This document shows positions 23,577 to 37,998 of a stretch of DNA of 37,998 bases, in pieces (the stretch's first letter is position 1; every line of letters begins with the position of its first letter). This stretch comes from Helicobacteraceae bacterium (GTDB lineage: Bacteria; Campylobacterota; Campylobacteria; Campylobacterales; Sulfurimonadaceae). The notes under the pieces are model-generated. The model saw only the letters and a program-made list of their open reading frames with translations, ran no database searches and had not been told where the DNA came from. Location of the stretch: the NCBI GenBank assembly GCA_027859195.1, contig JAQIBF010000008.1, forward strand, positions 1 to 37,998. Reading direction: 5' to 3'. The position numbers and the translations under genes were made by a program.

Positions 23577-24248
23577 CTACTCGATACCCAACTCTCTCTT
23601 CTGCTCATTTAACACTTTTTTCTTTTCACGATCTTTCTCTTCTTTGACTGAAGATTCAAGTGCATCGCTCTTAGCTTTGTCTTTTGCCCGCATGCGTTCA
23701 ATACTTGCTTTATTTTCCAGTATCTCTTTTTGTGCAGCAGTAACCGCTGTACTGTTATCATCTTTTTTTAGGCTGCTGATATACTTGGTATACATCCCCT
23801 TAAGCGAAGAGAGGTTTTGATCTTCATTAAACTCTTCATAATAATGTATGAGTTCATCTTGATAATTATCGGTATTAATCACACCATAGTTAACCATACC
23901 AATGATTGTTTCACCATCTTCATCTTCAATCGCCTCTTTAAATCGAGTACGGCTGTTTCCAATGATCGCATCATGTTCTGTTGAGAGTTTACGAAGTGCA
24001 TTAAGATAAAGTTTACCATTAACCGATGTATCTTTTGCATCTATAGCAAATCCCATTTTTTTTGTCTCTTTGGCCGAAGTGATATAGCTATCAATAGCCG
24101 TTCGAAACTCTTGCATAGTTGGCATCTCTTTGAGCTTCTCAAATTTATCAATGTCGTTATAAATGACATCACCAAGTGCTGCAAATGATTGAGGGTTCTG
24201 TCCGAAAAGGGAGAGCGACAGTGTAAGTAATAAAAGATATTTTTTCAT
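23577..24248 (-). CDS. secreted helical protein, unknown function
   Basis: I do not recognise this 223-aa protein. A signal peptide (MKKYLLLLTLSLSLFG) is followed by an almost entirely helical chain with no Cys. The last 60 residues (ENKASIERMRAKDKAKSDALE...EKKKVLNEQKRELGIE) are highly charged and likely form a coiled coil, suggesting a periplasmic structural or scaffold role, which is inference. The gene is convergent with bpt with zero spacing and lies downstream of fusA, separated from it by hairpins and its own -10 box. Confidence 0.75.
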   Translation of the reverse strand: MKKYLLLLTLSLSLFGQNPQSFAALGDVIYNDIDKFEKLKEMPTMQEFRTAIDSYITSAKETKKMGFAIDAKDTSVNGKLYLNALRKLSTEHDAIIGNSRTRFKEAIEDEDGETIIGMVNYGVINTDNYQDELIHYYEEFNEDQNLSSLKGMYTKYISSLKKDDNSTAVTAAQKEILENKASIERMRAKDKAKSDALESSVKEEKDREKKKVLNEQKRELGIE

Positions 24249-24271
24249 AGTTAAGCCTAGAACATAAGTAA

Positions 24272-24277
24272 ATCATA
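24272..24277 (-). promoter_or_regulatory. -10 box (TATGAT) of the secreted helical protein gene
   Basis: The minus strand reads TTGACTGTAGAATATGATTTAC; TATGAT lies 23 bases before the ATG. Confidence 0.4.
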
Positions 24278-24386
24278 TTCTACAGTCAAATTACTAAAAG
24301 GTTTATTGAGGTCATCAATACCTAATAGAGACAAGAGTTAGATAGATTTTAAATTAAGTGATTAGGGATTTAAAAGGATGGAATTT

Positions 24387-24425
24387 CTTGGGCAGATGCC
24401 CAAGAGAAGTGACCCCGCAGGGTCA
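24387..24425 (-). terminator. two hairpins downstream of fusA
   Basis: Read on the minus strand after the fusA stop, a TGACCC/GGGTCA stem (24410-24425, loop of four) is followed by a perfect CTTGGGC/GCCCAAG stem (24387-24404, loop of four). No strong T run follows either, so they may terminate weakly or protect the 3' end of the str mRNA. Confidence 0.45.
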
Positions 24426-24441
24426 GTGGGTATAAGGGATA

Positions 24442-26532
24442 TTATCCGTTACGTTTTTTCTGAATCTCTTCAGCAACATTACGTGGAACTTCTTCATAGT
24501 GATCGAATTCCATAGAGTATGTTGCACGACCTTGCGTCGCTGAACGCAGGTCAGTTGAGTAACCGAACATCTCAGCAAGAGGAACAAATGCATCAACGAT
24601 CTTATTACCTGAACGGTCGCTCATATTGCTGACTTGTCCACGACGACGGTTAAGGTCACCGATAACGTCACCCATGAAATCTTCAGGAACTTCAACTTCA
24701 ACTTTCATCATTGGCTCTAATATAGCTGGTCTGGCTTTTCTACAACCCTCTTTGAATCCCATTGCTGCTGCAAGTTTAAATGCCATCTCATTCGAGTCAA
24801 CATCGTGGTATGAACCATCATAAAGAGTAACATCCACATCTTCCATAGGGTAACCGGCAAGTACACCGGTAGCCATAGATTCTCTACAACCTTTTTCAAT
24901 TGCTGGAATAAATTCTTTTGGAACTGATCCACCTTTGATATCGTTATGGAAAACGAAACCTGTTGCAGCCTCACCCGGCTGGATTGTAAGGTAAACGTGA
25001 CCAAATGCACCACGACCACCTGATTGTTTCGCATATTTGTATTCTTGGTTGACTTTGTCTTTAATCGTCTCACGGTAAGAAACTTGTGGAGCACCAACCT
25101 CTGCATCAACTTTGAACTCACGGAACATACGGTCAACAAGGATCTCAAGGTGAAGTTCACCCATACCAGAGATAATTGTCTGACCAGTCTCTTCATCAGT
25201 GTGAACACGGAAAGATGGATCTTCAGCCGCTAGCTTACTTAAAGCGATACCCATTTTCTCTTGGTCAGCTTTCGTTTTTGGCTCAACTGCAACAGAGATA
25301 ACCGGTTCCGGAAAGTCCATTCTTTCAAGTACAACTGTATCCTCTGGATCACATAATGTATCACCTGTAGTTGTATATTTAAGACCAACAACCGCACCGA
25401 TTTCACCTGCATAGATCTCTTTGACTTCTTCACGCTTAATAGCATGCATCTTCACGATACGGCCAATACGCTCTCTTTTGTCTTTAGTTGAGTTATGTAC
25501 AAATGAACCTGCCGCTAGTGAACCACGGTAAACACGGATAAACGTCAGTGTTCCAACAAATGGATCTGTCATAATTTTAAATGCCAACGAAGCAAATTTT
25601 CCGTCATCAGTCGATGGAACTACAACTTCCTGCTCTTCATCATCCATCATTGTACCCTTGATCGGAGCACACTCTACCGGCGATGGAAGATAAGCGACAA
25701 CAGCATCAAGTAGTGTCTGAATACCTTTGTTTTTAAATGCTGTACCACATGTCATTGGAACGATAATCATAGCGATCGTAGCTGCTTTAATACCTGAAAC
25801 AACTTCTTGTTCAGTTAACTCTTCGCCTTCTAGGTATTTCTCTGCAAGTTCTTCATTACCGTCAACTTCTGAGATAGACTCAATCATCTTTTCACGGTAT
25901 TCATTTGCTCTGTCAACCAAGTTTTCAGGAATCTCTTCAACATGATAGCTAGAGCCCATTGCTGCATCAACATCCCAAACAATAGCTTTCATCTGGACAA
26001 GGTCAACAACACCTAGGAAAAGATCTTCAGCACCAATTGGCAGCTGAATAGGCACTGGATTACCTTTTAGACGATCACGAATCTGGCTTTCAACTTCGTA
26101 GAAGTCTGCACCTGTACGGTCCATCTTGTTTACGAAAACGATCGATGGTACACCGTAACGGTTACGTTGACGCCAAACAGTCTCTGATTGAGGCTGAACA
26201 CCACCAACAGCACAGAACACTGAAACAGCACCATCAAGTACACGCATAGAACGCTCAACTTCAATAGTAAAGTCAACGTGGCCCGGAGTATCAATAATAT
26301 TGATCTGTTTGCCATCCCACTCACATGTAGTTGCCGCAGACGTAATAGTAATACCACGTTCTTGCTCTTGTTCCATCCAGTCCATAGTAGCTGCACCATC
26401 ATGGACTTCACCAATTTTGTGCTCTACACCTGTGTAGAATAGAATTCTTTCTGTTGCAGTTGTTTTACCTGCATCAATGTGCGCAGCAATACCGATGTTT
26501 CTTACATCTTCTAATTTATGAGATCTAGCCAT
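24442..26532 (-). CDS. fusA: translation elongation factor G
   Basis: EF-G is the GTPase that drives ribosomal translocation and, with the recycling factor, splits ribosomes. The 696-aa protein has the G1 loop AHIDAGKTT at 17-25, the switch region [19 protein letters not shown], and NKMDRTGAD near 137. Domains II to V follow, including [16 protein letters not shown] and [12 protein letters not shown]. No residue looks odd. It is the last gene of the rpsL-rpsG-fusA group; tuf does not follow. A 204-base gap separates it from rpsG, and two hairpins lie after its stop. Confidence 0.98.
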   Translation of the reverse strand: MARSHKLEDVRNIGIAAHIDAGKTTATERILFYTGVEHKIGEVHDGAATMDWMEQEQERGITITSAATTCEWDGKQINIIDTPGHVDFTIEVERSMRVLDGAVSVFCAVGGVQPQSETVWRQRNRYGVPSIVFVNKMDRTGADFYEVESQIRDRLKGNPVPIQLPIGAEDLFLGVVDLVQMKAIVWDVDAAMGSSYHVEEIPENLVDRANEYREKMIESISEVDGNEELAEKYLEGEELTEQEVVSGIKAATIAMIIVPMTCGTAFKNKGIQTLLDAVVAYLPSPVECAPIKGTMMDDEEQEVVVPSTDDGKFASLAFKIMTDPFVGTLTFIRVYRGSLAAGSFVHNSTKDKRERIGRIVKMHAIKREEVKEIYAGEIGAVVGLKYTTTGDTLCDPEDTVVLERMDFPEPVISVAVEPKTKADQEKMGIALSKLAAEDPSFRVHTDEETGQTIISGMGELHLEILVDRMFREFKVDAEVGAPQVSYRETIKDKVNQEYKYAKQSGGRGAFGHVYLTIQPGEAATGFVFHNDIKGGSVPKEFIPAIEKGCRESMATGVLAGYPMEDVDVTLYDGSYHDVDSNEMAFKLAAAMGFKEGCRKARPAILEPMMKVEVEVPEDFMGDVIGDLNRRRGQVSNMSDRSGNKIVDAFVPLAEMFGYSTDLRSATQGRATYSMEFDHYEEVPRNVAEEIQKKRNG

Positions 26533-26697
26533 AATTAATGTCCTATTGTTAGTATAAAAGTATTTAACCTCTTTTGTTCATAAAACAATTTTCATGCACA
26601 AAAGAGGTAATGTATTTTGATGTTTCCATCAACAGATATTTTGAAGTACAGTTAAACTGCATCTGAGCCTGACACTGGGTCAAACACAGTTAACGCC

Positions 26698-26720
26698 CTG
26701 AAAGGAGATAACTCCTTCAG
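26698..26720 (-). promoter_or_regulatory. hairpin between rpsG and fusA
   Basis: CTGAAAGGAG and CTCCTTCAG pair with one bulged base around ATAA, 16 bases after the rpsG stop. No T run follows, so it is more likely an mRNA processing or stability element than a full terminator; it could adjust the ratio of EF-G to S7. Confidence 0.4.
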
Positions 26721-26736
26721 TCGCGTTACAAAAATA

Positions 26737-27216
<480 letters not shown>

Positions 27217-27331
27217 TCAATTTTAAAAATTTACTCAAAGACGTTTGTCTCTGTTTTTGTCTCCTACAAAAATACTCTCCGCTTACTCATGTGAGCTTTG
27301 GAGTTATTGCGTAGTTAACGGACTTTTTGGT

Positions 27332-27703
27332 TTACTTAGGCTTCTTAGTTCCGTATTTAGAACGAGCTACAGTACGACCAGAAACACCAGCAGTATCAAG
27401 TGCACCACGAACGATGTGATACTTAACACCAGGTAAATCTTTTACACGACCACCACGGACAAGAACGATAGAGTGCTCTTGAAGGTTGTGTCCTTCACCA
27501 CCGATATACGAAATAACTTCAAATCCAGAAGTCAAACGAACTTTAGCGACTTTACGAAGAGCCGAGTTTGGTTTTTTTGGTGTAGTTGTGTAAACACGTG
27601 TACATACACCACGACGCTGAGGACAAGATACAAGTGCAGCAGATTTAGACTTCTTTACCTGACGCTTGCGCTCATTACGAATCAATTGATTGATTGTAGG
27701 CAT
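27332..27703 (-). CDS. rpsL: 30S ribosomal protein S12
   Basis: S12 sits at the decoding centre and controls accuracy. The 123-aa protein starts [15 protein letters not shown] and contains [18 protein letters not shown], with the Lys at position 43 (E. coli 42/43 region) in the streptomycin-sensitive form. [13 protein letters not shown] and [18 protein letters not shown] near 85-100 also show the wild-type Lys-Pro-type loop without a known resistance change. It is the first gene of the str-type unit, with a clear promoter 60 bases upstream. Confidence 0.98.
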   Translation of the reverse strand: MPTINQLIRNERKRQVKKSKSAALVSCPQRRGVCTRVYTTTPKKPNSALRKVAKVRLTSGFEVISYIGGEGHNLQEHSIVLVRGGRVKDLPGVKYHIVRGALDTAGVSGRTVARSKYGTKKPK

Positions 27704-27762
27704 ACAATTCCTTTATAAAATAAGTTCCAGTAGATTACCCTCTAAGGAGTAATAAACGCGGG

Positions 27763-27768
27763 ATTATA
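27763..27768 (-). promoter_or_regulatory. -10 box (TATAAT) of rpsL-rpsG-fusA
   Basis: The minus strand reads TTGTGTATAATCCCGCG: a perfect TATAAT with an upstream TG-type extension (TGTG), 60 bases before the rpsL ATG. Confidence 0.6.
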
Positions 27769-28030
27769 CACAAATCTGGATAAATAGTAGCTTTAGCATC
27801 ATGGTTAGACTGTTTGAGAGAAGATGATCTGCAGAGGGCAAGTCAAAGAGACTTTAATAGAAAATTTCTGACTTGACTAAACTGTTATGCTATTTAGATT
27901 GGTTTATCGCTTCTCTTAATTACCAACGTCAAATTTGGTGCAGATCATGCAATGTATTTGACCGATAACATGGATAAGTATCACACTTTTGTGCAAGGCA
28001 GGCTAGGGGCTGAACCCTGCGCCGAAGCTG
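27769..28030. other. gap between the rhodanese gene and the rpsL promoter
   Basis: No gene is visible. Just after the rhodanese stop, GCAGG and CCTGC (about 27993-28019) can pair around AGGGGCTGAACCC, giving a possible weak terminator for the rhodanese transcript. The remainder is ordinary AT-rich spacer leading to the rpsL promoter. Confidence 0.4.
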
Positions 28031-28495
28031 TTACTTTGCGAGTGTGACTTCACCAAAGTGGTTATATATACTGTGACCTTCTTCCATCCAAGCGTCAAGG
28101 CCACCCTTCAAGTAACGTACATTAGTGTATCCAAGGTGATATTTCATTGTTTGTGCAGCTAAAACAGCACTTTTACCGACACGGCAATAGACAACAACTA
28201 ATGCTTTTCTATCTGGTATCTTCTCACCAACATCAAACTCCAAAACACCTCTTGCAATCTCAACATTATTTTCAGCGTCAAATGTCCCTTCCATACGCAT
28301 ATCTGCTTCACGTACATCTAAAGCTACAAAAGCAACGCCGTCATCTACCATTTTCTGAAGTTCTTCAGCTGTAATGGCCTCCATATTTTTTTCTGCTGCT
28401 TTGACTAACCCTTCGCTTATAACATCTCCAGCCATTAATGGGAGCGTTAACATAAGTCCTAAAATGGTCGTAGCCATTAATTTGTGTAATTTCAT
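28031..28495 (-). CDS. periplasmic rhodanese-like protein
   Basis: A signal peptide (MKLHKLMATTILGLMLTLPLMAG) precedes a single rhodanese domain (about 40-150). It has the Cys of VVYCRVGKSAVLA (residue 104 from this start), preceded by DVREADMRMEG and followed by YLKGGLDAWMEEGH. Such proteins transfer sulfane sulfur to thiol or cyanide acceptors; a periplasmic one fits a sulfur-oxidising lifestyle, which is inference. The ATG at 28495 is chosen because AAAAGG then lies six bases upstream; the ATG two codons earlier sits directly on it. The gene has its own TATAAT promoter and separates rpoC from rpsL. Confidence 0.85.
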   Translation of the reverse strand: MKLHKLMATTILGLMLTLPLMAGDVISEGLVKAAEKNMEAITAEELQKMVDDGVAFVALDVREADMRMEGTFDAENNVEIARGVLEFDVGEKIPDRKALVVVYCRVGKSAVLAAQTMKYHLGYTNVRYLKGGLDAWMEEGHSIYNHFGEVTLAK

Positions 28496-28546
28496 TTTCA
28501 TCCTTTTAAACCTATTGGATTTTCAAATACCCAATATTTTAATTGC

Positions 28547-28552
28547 ATTATA
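28547..28552 (-). promoter_or_regulatory. -10 box (TATAAT) of the rhodanese gene
   Basis: The minus strand reads AAATTATAATGC, with TATAAT 51 bases before the chosen ATG. Confidence 0.55.
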
Positions 28553-28663
28553 ATTTGTTATCTATTAAGGTTTCGATTAATGCTAATAAAAAGTAGCCAA
28601 GAATAAGTGATTGTGTAAAAAAGAAAAAGGAGAGTAACAAGACAAGAAGAAGATCCTCATCTT

Positions 28664-28692
28664 AAAAAAAGGCTCACCTGAATGTCAAGTGA
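28664..28692 (-). terminator. Rho-independent terminator of rpoB-rpoC
   Basis: On the minus strand, 26 bases after the rpoC stop, TCACTTGA and TCAGGTGA form a stem with one mismatch and a loop of about three bases. GCC and then seven T follow. This is the most canonical terminator in the window. Confidence 0.7.
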
Positions 28693-28718
28693 CGTAAAAA
28701 TAGAGCCGAAAAAGAAGC

Positions 28719-37404
<8,686 letters not shown>

Positions 37405-37664
37405 CTAAGGTAAAATTTAAAATCTAACATAACTCTTTTGCAGACCAGACAAAGCAGTGTTCGGGGCTTGGTCGCATATACACAGGGTATTTAAAGTACC
37501 CCATATGCAGTAGAAAATGCAAAACGCAATATAAAACTACGATCGCAGTTTCTGCTGCATAATCTTTGTAATAATAAAAGTTATGTTTAATTTACGGGAA
37601 TAGTCCAAACGTCTAAGGACAAATCGATCACAAGTAATGAATGTCTGTGGTCTTTAACGCACAA

Positions 37665-37708
37665 AGGCCACATTGACTGAATGCCGAAACATTCGATCAA
37701 CGCGGCCT
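37665..37708 (-). promoter_or_regulatory. long hairpin in the rplL-rpoB gap
   Basis: AGGCC (37665-37669) pairs with GGCCT (37704-37708), and the stem continues inward with CATTGA/TCAACG-type and GAATG/CATTC pairing around a loop near CCGAAA. About 15 pairs form in total with small internal loops. No T run follows, so an RNase III-type processing site or attenuator part is more likely than a terminator. Confidence 0.5.
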
Positions 37709-37717
37709 GTTAGTGCT

Positions 37718-37739
37718 AAACAAGGAGAGTTCCTTGTTT
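37718..37739 (-). terminator. hairpin just after rplL, partial terminator or attenuator
   Basis: AAACAAGGA and TCCTTGTTT form a perfect 9-bp stem with a four-base loop, starting 14 bases after the rplL stop on the minus strand. The 3' arm ends in TTT only, so termination would be partial, as expected for an attenuator ahead of rpoB. Confidence 0.5.
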
Positions 37740-37753
37740 GAGTAGAAATTAAA

Positions 37754-37998
37754 TTATTTAATTTCTACAGTTGCGCCTGCAGCTTCAAGTTCAGCTTTTG
37801 TAGTTTCAGCAGTCTCTTTATCAACACCTTCTTTAATAGTAGATGGAAGAGCTTCTGAAGCTTCTTTAGCCTCTTTAAGTCCAAGACCTGTTAGAGCACG
37901 GATAGCTTTAATAACGCTAATTTTCTTAGCGCCAGCATCAGTGATAATAACATCAAACTCTGTTTTTTCTTCAACAGCTTCAGCAGCAGCACCGCCGC
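37754..37998 (-). CDS. rplL: 50S ribosomal protein L7/L12, C-terminal part (5' end outside the window)
   Basis: The last 81 codons are present. Translation gives the Gly/Ala hinge [18 protein letters not shown], then the C-terminal domain [35 protein letters not shown] and ends GATVEIK. L7/L12 forms the ribosomal stalk that recruits the GTPase factors, including the EF-G encoded in this window. The N-terminal dimerisation domain lies beyond the right edge. Confidence 0.95.
   Translation of the reverse strand, partial: GGAAAEAVEEKTEFDVIITDAGAKKISVIKAIRALTGLGLKEAKEASEALPSTIKEGVDKETAETTKAELEAAGATVEIK

Overview
The window comes from a Campylobacterota (epsilonproteobacterial) chromosome, most likely a free-living Sulfurimonas/Sulfurovum/Sulfuricurvum-type sulfur oxidiser. 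The reasons are the order rplL-rpoB-rpoC-(rhodanese)-rpsL-rpsG-fusA, protein sequences of epsilon character (RpoB about 1386 aa, RpoC about 1509 aa, Bpt-type leucyltransferase, TatA-ArgS and FtsW-MurG pairs), and promoters that show a clear TATAAT -10 box but usually no -35 box. The genus is inferred from memory of families, not from a search.

Layout. 1-1054 has no gene and holds structured, inverted intergenic repeats. 1055-6438 carries dinB, a DUF234/PD-(D/E)XK protein, a decayed endonuclease I-like protein overlapping aguB, and a TraF-like outer-membrane protein. 6527-10520 is a segment bounded by two nearly identical tRNA-Arg(CCT) genes in inverted orientation; its only large gene is a MASE3-PAS-PAS-PAS-GGDEF-EAL cyclic-di-GMP protein. 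10552-11369 has two small secreted proteins of unknown function, followed by 437 nt of the same repeat family seen at the left edge. 11807-17925 (minus strand) is tatA-argS, an unknown 114-aa protein, ftsW-murG-dedA and an unknown secreted protein. 18061-23576 (mostly plus) has an ftsI-type penicillin-binding protein gene broken by one in-frame TAG, acetolactate decarboxylase, panC (minus), prfB and bpt. 23577-37998 (minus strand) is an unknown secreted protein, then the transcription/translation block: fusA, rpsG, rpsL, a periplasmic rhodanese, rpoC, rpoB and the 3' part of rplL.

How the genes fit together. The right 14 kb is core informational machinery, with its own promoter before rpsL, a terminator after rpoC and an RNA-structured gap between rplL and rpoB. 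The middle is cell-wall and division machinery (FtsW, MurG, FtsI-like) mixed with translation genes (ArgS, PrfB, Bpt). The left 11 kb is more accessory.

Points that deserve a second look: the interrupted ftsI; the inverted tRNA-Arg pair around the c-di-GMP gene; an EndA-like protein whose catalytic residues appear replaced; and a palindromic repeat family with a compensatory base-pair change, present at both ends of the accessory region. I did not find a complete, clearly new multi-gene system, and no CRISPR array, intact transposase or prophage.
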